From Levilactobacillus andaensis (GTDB taxonomy: Bacteria; Bacillota; Bacilli; Lactobacillales; Lactobacillaceae), in contig NZ_BOLP01000010.1 of the NCBI RefSeq assembly GCF_016861695.1, forward strand, positions 78,236 to 142,235: 64,000 bases of DNA. Reading direction: 5' to 3'. The notes beneath the pieces were generated by a model that was not told the DNA's origin, ran no database searches, and worked only from the letters and a program-made list of their open reading frames with translations. Shown here piece after piece: positions 1 to 10,435 of this stretch; position 1 is the stretch's first letter, and each line of letters begins with the position of its first letter. Position numbers and translations under genes: made by a program.

Positions 1-1576
1 GGGTTCGGAAGTGATCGTTACGCGTATAGAATCCGCCGACAAACTTCGCTGGTCTGTAGAAAAACATCGCAATTTCCGGTTCAAACGCACCTACTGCCAA
101 TTCGTGTTCAGCCCGTTTCTGCCAAACTTCTCGCAGATGTTGAACGTCGTATTTCTCCAAAAGACCATCGTTCCCCGTTTGCTGAATCACATCAATCAAT
201 CTGACCGCGGCATTCAACAACTCAAGCCGGGTTGGGTGCGGACTGACCTGTTCCTCAATGAACTGCAAATTACTGTAAGCATTCTGCAACCCCATAACCA
301 TATAGTCTCGATTCTCAGGGAAAGCCTGCAGGGCCTCGTTGGTGGCGTAAGCAATCCAGTGATCATGATATTTACCGTATTCGTTAGCAACCATGAAGTC
401 TAAGGTTTGCTGTGCTTGTTGCCGAATTTCATCGTCATTGGTCAACTCGAACAACCGAATCAGAGCAAACGCAATTTCACCCTCATAGTAGATAATTCGG
501 AAGCTGTCCTTCACCGTTAAGTCCGGATTCAAGACGTGGTTAAACCGACCTGTAGGCTGACGGAAGGCCACAACACCACGAAAGGCTTGTACAGCCAAAT
601 CTTGGAACTGTGCATCCTGCGTAACCTCTTGGTACTTACATAGCGCCAGAATTAACATAGCCTGCGCACCAAGTTTAATTTCGGGGCTGCCCTGCTTGGG
701 GTGTTCAATCGCAAAGAGGGCGCCATCCTTGCTGACCGTTAGATTGTCAATTCCCCACTCGAGTGCCCGTTTAGCTAACTTTTCGTCGTGCTTCCCGGTA
801 AATGCAATCGCTTCCAATAAAGCGTAAATCGAAGAGAAATGTCGTACACTATTATAGTTAGATAGCACCCGTTGCATCGCTGGAAAGTACCCATAAATAA
901 ATTTGCCGTCATCGCCAATTTGCCGTGCTAAGTAGTCCTCACCGGCCGTCAAATAGGTTTTAATCTCTTGTTTGGGGTTGGCCAACTGTCGAATTCCAGT
1001 CGTTCCGTCCTCTAACGAAGAGAGTGGCCAAATTTGCTCACCATCTGAGAAGATTCCAAACGTATTGAAACTCCAAATATATTTGCTATCAGCTAAATCT
1101 TGAGGAGTGTTCCCAGAACGCTTTGCCAAGTAATCCGTTATTTGCTCAAAATCCATCCATGAATCAGATTGATTTTTTCCTACCTGGTGGTTTTCACCAG
1201 GGTGAAAGAACTCATGGCCATTAATTTCCATTTCAAGGAGTGCTGTTTTGAAATCAGTATCAAAACTGACGCCGCGCCGCCAAAAATTCATACGCGTCAT
1301 CACTTTTAGATCTTGCTGTAGATCGGCTAAAGGCCGGCGCTGAACACCATCGATGACATCGATTCGCACCCAAATATTTTGCGGTAATGGTGCCAATTCT
1401 TTTGTGACTTCCGCCCAAGCCTGGTCTGCGCTAGTAGCTTGAATAAATTTCACGTTAGCGCGGTGCCGTTGATCCGAAGTAGATAGTGCCAGAATGGCTT
1501 TCCCCAAAGTAGAATTCTTGACTGATCCAAGGTCACTGACGGCCTCTTTGAATTGTTTTATCAGTGATTTTTTCAT
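1..1576 (-). CDS. Six-hairpin glycosidase-like protein (3' end outside window)
   Basis: An open frame runs from an ATG at 1576 to the left edge, giving about 525 codons with no stop, so the C-terminus is missing. GAGGGG lies 11 bases before the start. There is no signal peptide, so it is probably cytoplasmic. From about residue 200 the protein has repeated helical motifs (YYEGEIAFALIRLFELT, ALEWGIDNL, KYHDHWIAYATNE) typical of the (alpha/alpha)6 barrel of six-hairpin glycosidases. The last visible residues (GGFYTRNDHFRT) resemble a conserved C-terminal block of such proteins. The first 190 residues match nothing I recognise. Substrate and catalytic residues cannot be assigned. It is transcribed away from valS, separated by a 600-base gap. 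The coding call is firm; the fold is an inference. Confidence 0.75.
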   Translation of the reverse strand, partial: MKKSLIKQFKEAVSDLGSVKNSTLGKAILALSTSDQRHRANVKFIQATSADQAWAEVTKELAPLPQNIWVRIDVIDGVQRRPLADLQQDLKVMTRMNFWRRGVSFDTDFKTALLEMEINGHEFFHPGENHQVGKNQSDSWMDFEQITDYLAKRSGNTPQDLADSKYIWSFNTFGIFSDGEQIWPLSSLEDGTTGIRQLANPKQEIKTYLTAGEDYLARQIGDDGKFIYGYFPAMQRVLSNYNSVRHFSSIYALLEAIAFTGKHDEKLAKRALEWGIDNLTVSKDGALFAIEHPKQGSPEIKLGAQAMLILALCKYQEVTQDAQFQDLAVQAFRGVVAFRQPTGRFNHVLNPDLTVKDSFRIIYYEGEIAFALIRLFELTNDDEIRQQAQQTLDFMVANEYGKYHDHWIAYATNEALQAFPENRDYMVMGLQNAYSNLQFIEEQVSPHPTRLELLNAAVRLIDVIQQTGNDGLLEKYDVQHLREVWQKRAEHELAVGAFEPEIAMFFYRPAKFVGGFYTRNDHFRT

Positions 1577-1828
1577 GAATAGAATCGCCCCTCACAATTA
1601 TTATTTTATCTAATATACGAGTCCCCCATTTTTGCCCCAAGGGAACCATTTTGGGTATAAACTTAGTATACCCTTTTATACCATTCTTTGTTACTATTTG
1701 CTACTCCTGTGGCAACATTTGCTTGTCCTTCTTTAACCGGCTATCGAGAACCCTCCATGATCCACCCATCACTGCTGCAATGGCTGCCAAGATTGACGCC
1801 CCAAGTCCTCGCCGTCTTGTGATAATCC

Positions 1829-2131
1829 TTGATTAGACCATCAGCACTATTACTAGAGCAATCACTAGTGCCAATTCCCCCCACGGATGTGGCAACTCCG
1901 AGTTGGAAGGACTACTTCCCCATTTTCATCTTGCTAGTCATATTTAATCTGTCATCGTTGAATATTCGTTCGGTATACTTACTTAAGACACCGAACGAGT
2001 TACCGTGGATAGCGATGATAACGTTCTTGACGTCAAGTAGCTTAGGCGCAATCGGGGTTTCCCTAGCCGGAGTGATCCCATATCTGGTCCCACAGATGAA
2101 CACTTCACAACCACATAAATCAAAAAAATAG
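1829..2131 (+). pseudogene. Possible remnant of a membrane protein
   Basis: The gap 1577-2188 holds no convincing gene. A 100-codon frame here encodes two hydrophobic stretches (around residues 30-45 and 60-85) with a KKK-like basic tail. A second hydrophobic frame at 1651-1836 ends just where this one starts, in a different frame. Together they could be a broken two- or three-helix membrane protein, but neither has a clear ribosome binding site and I recognise no family. The frame ends in the terminator after valS. Chance open frames are equally possible. Confidence 0.2.
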
Positions 2132-2165
2132 TCCGAGACGTCAGCAAGCGCTGATTTCTCGGACT
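2122..2165 (-). terminator. Terminator of valS
   Basis: Arms AGTCCGAGA and TCTCGGACT plus an inner TCAGC/GCTGA pair form a long hairpin. On the minus strand it is followed by a T-rich run, 24 bases after the valS stop. The plus strand also has TTTT after it, so it may work both ways. Confidence 0.85.
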
Positions 2166-2188
2166 ATTTTAGATTTACCTTTTAAAGC

Positions 2189-4855
2189 TTAAAGTTGTGC
2201 TTTGATGTCGGCTAACCGTTGTTGCGTGGCCGCTAACTTCTTTTCGTTATCTGCTTGCTTTTCACGTTCGGCGTTGACCACGTCTTCTGGGGCGTTGGCC
2301 ACGAAGCGTTCGTTGCCGAGCTTCTTGGTTGCCCGTTGAACTTCGGCCGTGTACTTGTCAACTTCCTTGTCCAAGCGCTTGACTTCGTCATGAAGGTCGA
2401 CCAATTCGGCTAACGGAACGGAAACCTCGGCATCCGTGATGACACCGGTCATGGCTAACTTCGGTGCAACCAAGTCGGCACCAATTTCCAAGTTCTTGGG
2501 GTGAACGAACCGGTCGATGTAGTCGCGGTTGTTTTCAAAGACACTGTGGAGTTGGTCGTTGCTGGTCTTGATCTGCAAGTCGATTGGCGTAGACATTGGT
2601 GCGTTGGCTTCGGCCCGGATATTCCGGACAGCCTTGATCAAGTCGATCAAGCTCGTCATATTGGCTTCCGCCGTGGCGTTGTCAAATTCTGGGTGGTCGA
2701 CTGGGTAAGCCGCCGTGACCAGGGATTGACCGTCATGTGGCATCGCTTGCCAGATGGCTTCCGTTACGAATGGCATGATTGGTTGTAGCAAGCGTAAGGT
2801 TTGGTCCAAGACGTAAGCTAACAAGTCCTGCTTGTTGGCCTTAGCGGCTTCATCGTCGCCCGTCAAGACTTCCTTACTCATTTCGATATACCAGTCACAG
2901 AAGTCGTTCCAGATAAAGTTGTACAATGCCCGACCGGCTTCACCGAATTCGAACTTGTCAAACATTTCCGTGACGTGCTTAACCGTGTCGTTCAAGCGGC
3001 TTAAGATCCACTTGTCGGTCAGGTCCCACTTGTCAGCGGCCGGAACCTCTGGCTTGGTGTTTTCGCCCAAGTTCATAATGACAAAGCGGCTAGCGTTCCA
3101 GATCTTGTTGATAAAGTTCCAGGCTGCGTCCATCTTGTCATAGCTGAACCGAACGTCTTGACCCGCCGTTGAGCCGGTAGATAAAAACCACCGCAGGGCA
3201 TCGGCACCGTACTTGTCGATGACGTCCATTGGGTCGATTCCGTTCCCCAGAGACTTACTCATCTTCCGACCATCTTCGGCCCGAATCAATCCGTGTAAGA
3301 GCACGTGTTTAAACGGCTTCTTACCAGTAAATTCGAGGCTTTGGAAGATCATCCGAGAAACCCAGAAGAAGATGATGTCGTAACCGGTAACTAACGTGTC
3401 GGTTGGGAAGTAACGCTTGTAATCAGCACTATCTTCATCTGGCCAGCCCATCGTTGAGAATGGCCATAGGGCACTGGAGAACCAGGTATCCAAGACGTCA
3501 GGGTCTTGTTCCCAGTTTTCAATATCCTTAGGCGCTTCTTCGTCGACGTAGACTTCACCGGTCTTCTTGTTGTACCAGGCTGGAATCCGGTGACCCCACC
3601 AGAGTTGACGGGAGATAACCCAGTCATGGACGTTTTCCATCCACTGCGTAAAGGTATGTTCGAACCGTTCTGGCACGAAGTCAACCGCGTTGTCGCCCTC
3701 TTGGTTCTTGATAGCGGCTTCGGCAAGTGGCTTCATCTTCACAAACCATTGCGTTGAGAGCCGGGCTTCGACTTGAACCCCGGTCCGTTCGGAATGACCA
3801 ACGGAATGGACGATTGGGTCGATCTTGATCATTAACCCTTGGTCGTCCAGGTCAGCAACCATGGCCTTACGAGCGTCGAAACGGTCCATGCCAGCATATT
3901 TGCCGGCGCGGTCGTTCATAGAAGCGTCCTCGTTCATAGTATTGATCCGTTCGAGGTTGTGACGGTTACCCACTAAGAAGTCATTAGGATCATGGGCAGG
4001 CGTAATCTTAACCATCCCGGTCCCAAAGTTGATGTCAACGTATTGGTCGGCAATGATTGGAATCTCGCGGTTGGCTAATGGCAGGATAACCTTCTTGCCC
4101 ACTAAGTCCTTGTACCGGTCGTCATCGGGGTTAACGGCAACGGCGGTGTCCCCCATCATGGTTTCAGGACGGGTCGTGGCAATCTCAATGTAATGCTTGC
4201 CGTTAAACGTGTAATCAGGATCGGCAAATGGGTATTTAACGTGGTAGAAAGCACCCTTGTCGTCTTGGTGAATCACTTCGATATCAGACAGTGCAGTCCG
4301 TGCTTGGGGATCCCAGTTGATGATGTACTCGCCCCGGTAGATCAGGCCCTTCTTGTACAGCGTCACGAAAACCTTCTTAACGGCATCGGACAAGCCTTTG
4401 TCCAAGGTAAAGCGTTCACGGGAGTAGTCCATGGACAAGCCCATTTTGGCCCATTGCTTGTGGATGGTGGCGGCGTATTCGTCCTTCCATTCCCAGACCT
4501 TGTCGACGAACTTTTCACGACCTAAGTCGTAACGGGTAATCCCCTGTTCGCGTAAACGAGCTTCGACTTTAGCTTGCGTGGCGATACCGGCGTGGTCCAT
4601 CCCGGGAATCCAGAGCGTATCAAAGCCCTGCATCCGCTTTTGCCGAATGATCATGTCTTGTAAAGTCGTGTCCCAGGCATGGCCTAAATGCAGCTTCCCG
4701 GTAACGTTTGGTGGCGGTAAAACGATGGAATAAGGGGTGGCTTTCTTGTCACCACTGGGTTTGAAAACATCTTCGTCGAGCCAAGTTTGGTACCGACCCG
4801 CTTCAACGGCGGTCGGATCGTACTTGGTTGGCATATCGATTTGTTTATCAGCCAT
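2189..4855 (-). CDS. valS: Valyl-tRNA synthetase
   Basis: Class I aminoacyl-tRNA synthetase that charges tRNA-Val in the cytoplasm. It is 888 residues, normal for Firmicute ValRS. The HIGH motif appears as KLHLGHA near residue 55 and the KMSKS loop as [11 protein letters not shown] near residue 530. Between them lies the CP1 editing domain ([15 protein letters not shown]). The anticodon-binding helical domain follows, then a C-terminal coiled coil (about residues 820-888) typical of ValRS. The ATG follows a GAAAGGAATT ribosome binding site. It is transcribed alone behind a T-box leader, which makes expression depend on uncharged tRNA-Val. Very confident. Confidence 0.98.
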   Translation of the reverse strand: MADKQIDMPTKYDPTAVEAGRYQTWLDEDVFKPSGDKKATPYSIVLPPPNVTGKLHLGHAWDTTLQDMIIRQKRMQGFDTLWIPGMDHAGIATQAKVEARLREQGITRYDLGREKFVDKVWEWKDEYAATIHKQWAKMGLSMDYSRERFTLDKGLSDAVKKVFVTLYKKGLIYRGEYIINWDPQARTALSDIEVIHQDDKGAFYHVKYPFADPDYTFNGKHYIEIATTRPETMMGDTAVAVNPDDDRYKDLVGKKVILPLANREIPIIADQYVDINFGTGMVKITPAHDPNDFLVGNRHNLERINTMNEDASMNDRAGKYAGMDRFDARKAMVADLDDQGLMIKIDPIVHSVGHSERTGVQVEARLSTQWFVKMKPLAEAAIKNQEGDNAVDFVPERFEHTFTQWMENVHDWVISRQLWWGHRIPAWYNKKTGEVYVDEEAPKDIENWEQDPDVLDTWFSSALWPFSTMGWPDEDSADYKRYFPTDTLVTGYDIIFFWVSRMIFQSLEFTGKKPFKHVLLHGLIRAEDGRKMSKSLGNGIDPMDVIDKYGADALRWFLSTGSTAGQDVRFSYDKMDAAWNFINKIWNASRFVIMNLGENTKPEVPAADKWDLTDKWILSRLNDTVKHVTEMFDKFEFGEAGRALYNFIWNDFCDWYIEMSKEVLTGDDEAAKANKQDLLAYVLDQTLRLLQPIMPFVTEAIWQAMPHDGQSLVTAAYPVDHPEFDNATAEANMTSLIDLIKAVRNIRAEANAPMSTPIDLQIKTSNDQLHSVFENNRDYIDRFVHPKNLEIGADLVAPKLAMTGVITDAEVSVPLAELVDLHDEVKRLDKEVDKYTAEVQRATKKLGNERFVANAPEDVVNAEREKQADNEKKLAATQQRLADIKAQL

Positions 4856-4905
4856 TTGTAATCAATTCCTTTCTTGTCTACACGAAGTTAACGTCTGATG
4901 GCACA

Positions 4906-5160
4906 AAAAAATCTCCATCCTAAAAAATTAGGACGAAGATTTCTTCGCGGTACCACCTAAATTGGGCGTTCATGCCCCACTTAACTTCTTTGTTAACGGA
5001 GAGTGCTCCGGTCCGGACTTACTGTTGGTTCAGTCCGTCAGCTCGCAAGCTACTTTCGTGTTAGTCTGACCCACCGGTTCCCAGCAATTCCGGCTCTCTA
5101 AGCGGTCTAACTAATACTACTGACTTGTTCAACGCCACTTTCACATAGTCTACTCAATTT
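4906..5160 (-). promoter_or_regulatory. T-box riboswitch, valine type
   Basis: Leader of valS. Reading the minus strand: Stem I with an AGTA motif and AGAGAGCCGG, then a likely specifier GTC followed by A (complement of 5068-5070; GUC is a Val codon), and the conserved T-box GGTGGTACCGCG (complement of 4946-4957), which pairs with the tRNA acceptor end. An intrinsic terminator follows (about 4908-4941), with arms AATCTTCGTCCTAA and GGATGGAGATT and a run of T. Uncharged tRNA-Val should favour the antiterminator and allow valS transcription. The specifier position is inferred by eye, not by folding. Confidence 0.93.
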
Positions 5161-5164
5161 TAGC

Positions 5165-5674
5165 CTAAAGGTCAACACGTGGGACTAACTTTTCGAGGGC
5201 GTTAATCGCAGCCAAGTAATCTGGTTCACTCGATTGTTCCTTGACGATTTGCCGGTAAACAATCTTACCAGTGTCATCAATGATCCAGATTGACCGGGCC
5301 AGGTTCCCCAGGTTAGGAACGTACAGGCCCATTTCGTATCCAAATGACAATTCTTCATCGGATAACAGGTCAACGTTTTCCACACCCTGAGCGGCACACC
5401 AACCAGTTTGTTCTGCAATCGAATTATTTGAGATCGTGCAGAATCTGGCGTCTGGATAGTGGTCTGCCTGCTGGGTAAACTTCCGCGTCTGAATCGTGCA
5501 AACGGGCGTATCGAGGTCCGGAACAACACTGATCAAAGTCACCTTACCAATTAAATTAGCAGTTTTAACTTTGACATTGTCCTGATCAAACACCTTAAAC
5601 TTTGGTAACTGATCCCCTACTTCTGGCAAGTCGCCGGAAAGAGAGAATGTATCGCCGAGTCGTGTAACTTCCAC
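5165..5674 (-). CDS. tpx: Thiol peroxidase (atypical 2-Cys peroxiredoxin)
   Basis: Reduces hydrogen peroxide and alkyl hydroperoxides using thioredoxin. I place the start at the GTG at 5674 (VEVTRLGDTF), nine bases after AAGGGG. This gives 169 residues, the usual Tpx length, whereas an upstream ATG at 5728 would add an unmatched N-terminus. The peroxidatic cysteine lies in DTPVCTIQTRKF and the resolving cysteine in EQTGWCAAQG, the expected spacing for Tpx. The gene ends just before the valS T-box, with only a few bases between them, so readthrough into the valS leader is conceivable. Confidence 0.93.
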   Translation of the reverse strand: MEVTRLGDTFSLSGDLPEVGDQLPKFKVFDQDNVKVKTANLIGKVTLISVVPDLDTPVCTIQTRKFTQQADHYPDARFCTISNNSIAEQTGWCAAQGVENVDLLSDEELSFGYEMGLYVPNLGNLARSIWIIDDTGKIVYRQIVKEQSSEPDYLAAINALEKLVPRVDL

Positions 5675-5837
5675 GCAGATCAACCCCTTCGAGATATTTA
5701 TCGGCTCTTCACCGATTAATTGCTTCAATTATCGCGCATTCAGCGGGTGAAAGACAAGCTTTTTGGTAGAAAATACGAAAAAACTAATTAATGAGTGATT
5801 TATAGCGGTTTTATCAAGGAAAAGTATAGCTTGAAAT

Positions 5838-6021
5838 GGCCGCGCTCCGGCTGCCAGGGATTCCGCCTGCTGTGGGGACGCTCCGGACTGAGAAGCGGTC
5901 CTCCGACTCGCTTTTAAGCCATGAAAAACACATGTCTTAAAAGTCGCCCATCTTGAAAGCTAGCCAGCGGCCAGCTTTCAAGATTACCACGGCTGGCTAC
6001 GTCCCTGTCCTCCTCCGGCTC
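5838..6021 (+). repeat. Intergenic repeat family A, copy A1
   Basis: One of eight copies of a structured element of about 185 bp. It starts with GGCCGCGCTCCGGCTGCCAG, contains CCGCCTGCTGTGGGGACGC, and ends in CCTCCTCCGGCTC. Two internal hairpins are visible: CTTTTAAG/CTTAAAAG, and CTTGAAAGCT/AGCTTTCAAG around AGCCAGCGGCC. It fills the gap between tpx and ldhD. Apart from a possible AT-rich promoter near 6120-6150 I see nothing else in that gap. Confidence 0.9.
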
Positions 6022-6286
6022 AGACTGTGCTTTTATTTTATTACTCTTGCTTCGTAAGACTACTTAATTTGATATTGTCCGTACCATATTTAGTCCATCT
6101 TCAAAAGTAGTATCCTCCATGAATATAATATAAAGTTAATTATATTATGTTTGGTCTGGGGACGATACATTGCCTAATACCCAGAAATAAATTCCACCAA
6201 AAACCACCTTTCGACTTGCACTCCCTACCCCCTCTGTAGTTCAATTGAAGAAAGCGGTTTAAAAATATCAATTGGAGGCTTTCAGA

Positions 6287-7273
6287 TTGAAAATCTTTTG
6301 TTACGGTGTTATCGATATCGAGGAACCCTACGCGCAGGCCTGGGGCAAGGCAAATAACGTCGAGGTTGGCACGACGAGTGAAGCGCTCACCGCGGACACG
6401 GCTAAATTAGCGAAGGGGTATGATGGTGTCTCCTCTAAAGGAATTGCCCCCGTTACCGAAGAGGCCTACGCCACCTTTGAAAAATTTGGTATCAAGCAAC
6501 TAGCCGTTCGTCAAGTCGGTGTCGACAATCAGGACGTTGCCGCTGCTAGCAAGCACGGCATCACCCTGACCAACGTGGCCTCCTACTCACCACGGGCCAT
6601 TGCCGAAATGGGCGTGACGCAAGCGATGTACCTGCTGCGCCACATCGGTGAGTATCAAGCCCGCATGGCCGCTGGCAACTTTACCTGGGACGCATCGATG
6701 AGCAGTACTGAGATTTTCAACTGCACGGTCGGTCTGATTGGCGCCGGGCACATTGGTGGGGCCACCGCCCAGATCTACAGCGCACTGGGTGCCAAGGTCT
6801 TAACCTACGATCCCTTCTACGATGCCGGTCTGGAGCCTTATACGACCTACACCGACCTGGAAACGGTCTTAAAGGAATCCGACATTATCTCGCTACACAC
6901 GCCACTGCTCCCCTCGACCAAGAATATCATCGACGCGGCTGCTTTGAAGAAAATGAAGCCCAACGCCATTCTGATCAACATGGCCCGTGGCGAATTGGTC
7001 GACACGCAAGCACTCATTGACGCCCTCAAGGCCAAGGAAATCGCTGGTGCCGGACTGGATACGCTGGCTAACGAAGTCGGCTTCTTCCGTCTCGAAAAGC
7101 CATATGCCGAGACGCCCAAGGACTTCCAAGAGTTGAACGCCATGCCAAACGTGATCGTTACGCCCCACGTCGCCTTCTTTACCAAACTGGCCGTGAAGAA
7201 CGGGCTGGAAATCGCGTTAAATGATGCTAAGGACATCATTGACGGGAAAAAGAGTCGGCACGCGGTTAACTAA
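6287..7273 (+). CDS. ldhD: D-2-hydroxyacid dehydrogenase, probably D-lactate dehydrogenase
   Basis: NAD-dependent enzyme that would interconvert pyruvate and D-lactate, regenerating NAD+ in fermentation. I start it at the TTG at 6287 (MKIFCYGVID), eight bases after GGAGG; the TTG at 6272 overlaps that site and is unlikely. The product is 328 residues. The NAD-binding motif is GLIGAGHIGGAT near residue 147, followed by an acidic residue in YDPF that favours NAD. The catalytic triad is visible: Arg in NMARGELVD, Glu in DTLANE, His in TPHVAFFT. Other D-2-hydroxyacid specificities, such as hydroxyisocaproate, cannot be excluded. It is followed by its own terminator. Confidence 0.88.
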   Translation: MKIFCYGVIDIEEPYAQAWGKANNVEVGTTSEALTADTAKLAKGYDGVSSKGIAPVTEEAYATFEKFGIKQLAVRQVGVDNQDVAAASKHGITLTNVASYSPRAIAEMGVTQAMYLLRHIGEYQARMAAGNFTWDASMSSTEIFNCTVGLIGAGHIGGATAQIYSALGAKVLTYDPFYDAGLEPYTTYTDLETVLKESDIISLHTPLLPSTKNIIDAAALKKMKPNAILINMARGELVDTQALIDALKAKEIAGAGLDTLANEVGFFRLEKPYAETPKDFQELNAMPNVIVTPHVAFFTKLAVKNGLEIALNDAKDIIDGKKSRHAVN

Positions 7274-7286
7274 ATTTGTTGTATAC

Positions 7287-7321
7287 AAAAAGGACTGTGC
7301 AGCGATTGCACGGTCCTTTTT
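7287..7321 (+). terminator. Terminator of ldhD
   Basis: AAAAAGGAC-GTGCA and TGCAC-GTCCTTTTT form a hairpin with a T tail, 14 bases after the ldhD stop. Confidence 0.9.
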
Positions 7322-7344
7322 CATGTCTCTAATTTTCAATTGCT

Positions 7345-7462
7345 GAAACGTGTACCTAAGGGCAGCTGGTTCCGCTTAAACCGGATAAGCAAACAATCCA
7401 AGTTCGGGATTATTCGCTTATCCGCCTTAATGCTCGCCAGCTAACCGCCCTTAGGCGCACTC
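7345..7462 (-). repeat. Intergenic repeat family C, copy C1
   Basis: A 118-bp nested inverted repeat just after the thiI stop. Three pairs of arms close on a loop: CCTAAGGGC/GCCCTTAGG, AGCTGG/CCAGCT and GGATAAGC/GCTTATCC. The loop contains AAACAATCCAAG. Copy C2 at 20672 has the same length, the same loop and junction words (CCGCTTAA, TTAATGCTC) but different, still complementary, arms. It could act as a 3'-end structure for thiI, which has no other obvious terminator. Confidence 0.85.
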
Positions 7463-7465
7463 TTT

Positions 7466-8683
7466 TTACAATAATTCAGCAAACACGTCTTCATTCTGGT
7501 TCAGGTAGTTGTCCCCTGGCCGGATTTCCGTGATGGTAATCCCGTCGAGTGCTTCCTGCATCAAGCCTTCAACGTCAATGTACTTTTCGTACTTCCGCGA
7601 TTTTTCCAAGTCAGGATGCGTCTTGGGTGCTGGCGGCGTGAAGATCGTACAGCAGTCTTCGTATGGCAAAATGGACAGGTCATAGGTGTCGATATTTTCG
7701 GCAACCTTGATGATTTCCGTCTTATCCATCGACAAGAGTGGCCGTAAGATTGGCATGGACGTAACATCGTTGATGGCCGCCATGCTTTCCAACGTTTGTG
7801 AGGCCACTTGGCCCAACGATTCCCCGTTGAAAATTCCCTTGGCGTGACGCTTTTCGGCAATCGCTGCCGTCAGCCGTAACATCAAGCGTCGTTGAATCGT
7901 CATCAGGTAACCTTCGGGAACTTTTTCCTTGATGGTTTCCTGAATCTTGGTAAATGGCACCTGGATAAATTGAATGCCACCAGAGTAACCAGCCAAACGC
8001 GCCGTTAATTCCTTAGCCTTAGCTAAGGCTTGTTCGGACGTGTATGGCGGACTGAAGAAGTGGACCATATCAATTTTGACACCGCGCCGCAAAGCGTAGT
8101 AGGACGCAACCGGTGAGTCGATCCCACCGGAGAGCATCATAACGGCCTTGCCACCAGTCCCAACGGGCAACCCACCGGCACCTTGAACGGTTTCACCGGA
8201 TAAGAAGACCCCGTTCATCCGTACTTCGACCCGTAGTTCCAGGTCGGGGTGTTTCATCTTAACGGTCAGTTCGGGGATGCTTTCAAGTAGCGTACTCCCA
8301 AGAATTTCGTTCATCTGGTAGGTATCGTACTCGAATTCCTTATCCTGACGCCGCGTATTGATTTTAAAGGTCATGCCTGGTTTGAAGCTTTCCTTGACCA
8401 TGGCCACGGCCGTTTCCTTGATGGCATCGATATCTTTTTCGACCTTGACCGAAGGCGAGAAGTTTTCGATACCAAAGACACCCTTCAACCGTTTCATAAC
8501 AGCTTTCGAGTCCGCCCCGTTTAACGTCACATGTAGGCGGTCGTGTTGTGCTCTGACTTCAATACCTTCAAAGGTACTGAGCGCCTTGCGGACGTTTTGG
8601 CCCAGCTGCTTGATGAAGTCTTTTTTGTTCTTACCCTTCGTCGACAGCTCGCCGTAACGGACCATAATTTCGCTGTATTCCAT
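7466..8683 (-). CDS. thiI: tRNA 4-thiouridine synthase ThiI
   Basis: Adenylates U8 of tRNA and installs sulfur taken from a cysteine desulfurase persulfide. In some bacteria it also feeds thiamine thiazole synthesis. It is 405 residues. An N-terminal ferredoxin-like/THUMP region occupies about residues 1-165. The PP-loop ATP-binding motif [13 protein letters not shown] lies near 183-195, and a late CCTIFTPP motif holds cysteines. There is no C-terminal rhodanese domain, the normal state in Firmicutes. The ATG at 8683 follows AAAGGGG. The desulfurase gene lies 30 bases upstream on the same strand, so the two form a sulfur-relay operon. Confidence 0.96.
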   Translation of the reverse strand: MEYSEIMVRYGELSTKGKNKKDFIKQLGQNVRKALSTFEGIEVRAQHDRLHVTLNGADSKAVMKRLKGVFGIENFSPSVKVEKDIDAIKETAVAMVKESFKPGMTFKINTRRQDKEFEYDTYQMNEILGSTLLESIPELTVKMKHPDLELRVEVRMNGVFLSGETVQGAGGLPVGTGGKAVMMLSGGIDSPVASYYALRRGVKIDMVHFFSPPYTSEQALAKAKELTARLAGYSGGIQFIQVPFTKIQETIKEKVPEGYLMTIQRRLMLRLTAAIAEKRHAKGIFNGESLGQVASQTLESMAAINDVTSMPILRPLLSMDKTEIIKVAENIDTYDLSILPYEDCCTIFTPPAPKTHPDLEKSRKYEKYIDVEGLMQEALDGITITEIRPGDNYLNQNEDVFAELL

Positions 8684-8713
8684 TGCGCGACCCCTTTCGT
8701 TTGCTTGTTGCTT

Positions 8714-9859
8714 TTAGTTTAATTTGGCAAATTGTGTGTATAACTCGTCAAACACGCGGTTAAATTCTTCGGCTTCCGCCATGGTGTTGTGTTCGTCCAA
8801 AGAGATTCGCACAGCACTCGTAGCGATGCCGTCATCGATCTTCATAGCTTGCAACGTGCTAGATTCTACGTGTTTCTTAGAAGAACAAGCACTCGTCGTT
8901 GAAATGTAAATGTCGTGTTCCTCGAAGGCGTGCACGATGGTTTCACCACGGACACCGGCGATGGCAAAGCACAGAATGTGCGGTGCAAAGACGGGGAGGT
9001 CCTTAGAGAAAATCGTCACGTTCGGGAACTTTTCGACGTGATGCAAAATGGCCAAACGAATCTCACGTTGGCGCTTGACCTTCGACGACTCGTTGTCGAG
9101 CAACAGGCGCAAGGCCTTTGCCATGGCAGCGATAGCCGGTAAGTTTTCGGTCCCAGAACGCAGATTACGTTCTTGACCCCCACCAGCCATCAATGGGTCC
9201 AGTTTACGACCTTGCCGTTTGTACATGAAGCCAATACCACGTGGCGCATGGAACTTGTGGCCAGAGAACGTTACAAAGTCAACGCGATCGTTAAAAATCT
9301 TGTCGGCTAAGCCTTTCCCGATTCCCTGAACGGCATCAATGTGCCAGTGAATCCGGGGGAAGTCACGCAAGACGTCCGCGATTTCATCGAGTGGTTGTAC
9401 GGCCCCGATTTCATTGTTCACAGCCATCGTGGACACTAAAATCGTCGATGGCTTGATGGCGGCCCGTAAGTCTTCTGCGGAGACCCGCCCGTTTTCATCG
9501 ACTGGTAAATAAGTGACTTCAAAACCCAGTTGCTTGAGCTGTTCCATGGAATTGTGGACCGCTGGATGTTCGACCTCGGTCGTGATCAAGTGGTTCCCAA
9601 ATTCCCGCTTAGCCATCGCTGTTCCCTTGATGGCCCAGTTATCACCCTCGGTACCACCACTGGTGAATAGGATTTCACTGAGCTTGACGCCTAATAAATC
9701 AGCGATCTGTTGCCGGGATTGTTCAAGCAGGTTAAAAGCTTGTTCCCCAAACTTGTGTAAGCTTGAAGGATTACCCCAGTAATTTGCGCTGACCTTTGCA
9801 TAAGTATCAACGACTTCGGGCGCTGCCTTGGTCGTTGCACTGTTATCAAAATAAATCAT
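8714..9859 (-). CDS. Cysteine desulfurase (NifS/IscS-like)
   Basis: PLP enzyme that converts cysteine to alanine and passes sulfur on as an enzyme persulfide. I start it at the ATG at 9859 (MIYFDNSATT), behind GAGGGTTCT; an in-frame ATG further upstream would add a basic tail absent from the family. The product is 381 residues. The PLP lysine is in SGHKFHAPRG, the cofactor pocket includes HIDAVQ, and the catalytic cysteine is in STTSACSSKK. It sits just upstream of thiI with no iscU-like scaffold nearby. The likely job is therefore tRNA thiolation rather than general Fe-S assembly. Confidence 0.94.
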   Translation of the reverse strand: MIYFDNSATTKAAPEVVDTYAKVSANYWGNPSSLHKFGEQAFNLLEQSRQQIADLLGVKLSEILFTSGGTEGDNWAIKGTAMAKREFGNHLITTEVEHPAVHNSMEQLKQLGFEVTYLPVDENGRVSAEDLRAAIKPSTILVSTMAVNNEIGAVQPLDEIADVLRDFPRIHWHIDAVQGIGKGLADKIFNDRVDFVTFSGHKFHAPRGIGFMYKRQGRKLDPLMAGGGQERNLRSGTENLPAIAAMAKALRLLLDNESSKVKRQREIRLAILHHVEKFPNVTIFSKDLPVFAPHILCFAIAGVRGETIVHAFEEHDIYISTTSACSSKKHVESSTLQAMKIDDGIATSAVRISLDEHNTMAEAEEFNRVFDELYTQFAKLN

Positions 9860-10027
9860 ACAGAACCCTCTTATCTCTTTTCTATTGGTTCGACTCCGAT
9901 AGAAATTCTTTCTCATTATAAACACAAACCTTACGAACCACAAGTGGCGCGGCCTAAATCACGTGGTTTTCTGGTGAATTTCCTTAGGAACTGGTAGTCC
10001 TTACCTTGGCAACCTAGTGGTACCTTC

Positions 10028-10190
10028 GCCTTACCGGCCGCCAGATATGGGCCGGAACGGTGCGGACACAACTTGAAGCCTCGAAAACCACGAGTCTACA
10101 AGCTTGGTCTTCTGCTAAGCCGGCGGAAGTTCACCGTCAACTAAGCAGAACGACACGCCTAGGCCCATATCTGGCGACCTCTCGGCTTAC
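10028..10190 (+). repeat. Intergenic repeat family B, copy B1
   Basis: Ends are inverted: GCCTTACCGGCCGCCAGATA near the start against TATCTGGCGACCTCTCGGC at the end. Inside are two hairpins, CTTGAAGCCTCG..CGAGTCTACAAG and TTCTGCTAAG..CTAAGCAGAA. It lies between ezrA and the desulfurase gene. The rest of that gap (10191-10350) shows nothing else clear. Confidence 0.88.
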
Positions 10191-10352
10191 ACTAGTGTCC
10201 GAAAACAACTTCAGTAATAAACCTTAACGGTTGTAGTATTCAACGAAAGCAGCATCGCATTCCACACATCATGATAAGTCAGTTTCAAGCTGAACGTACG
10301 AAGACGACTAGCAACGGTTTTCAAACAGTGCTTTGTTCAAATACCTCTGCTT

Positions 10353-10417
10353 AAAAAACTAAGACGGGCGTTACGTCAGCGTCACTATTACTCATAGTCG
10401 CTTAACGTAACGCCCGT
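10353..10417 (-). terminator. Terminator of ezrA
   Basis: Long hairpin with ACGGGCGTTACGT and ACGTAACGCCCGT arms and an inner AGCG/CGCT pair. On the minus strand a TTTTTT run follows. It lies 20 bases beyond the ezrA stop. Confidence 0.85.
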
Positions 10418-10435
10418 GTTCAATTTTAAATCAGT

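Noticed and set aside
2501..4525. Several open frames of 60-110 codons opposite valS.
   Set aside because: Antisense shadows of a high-GC coding sequence, without ribosome sites or recognisable protein features.
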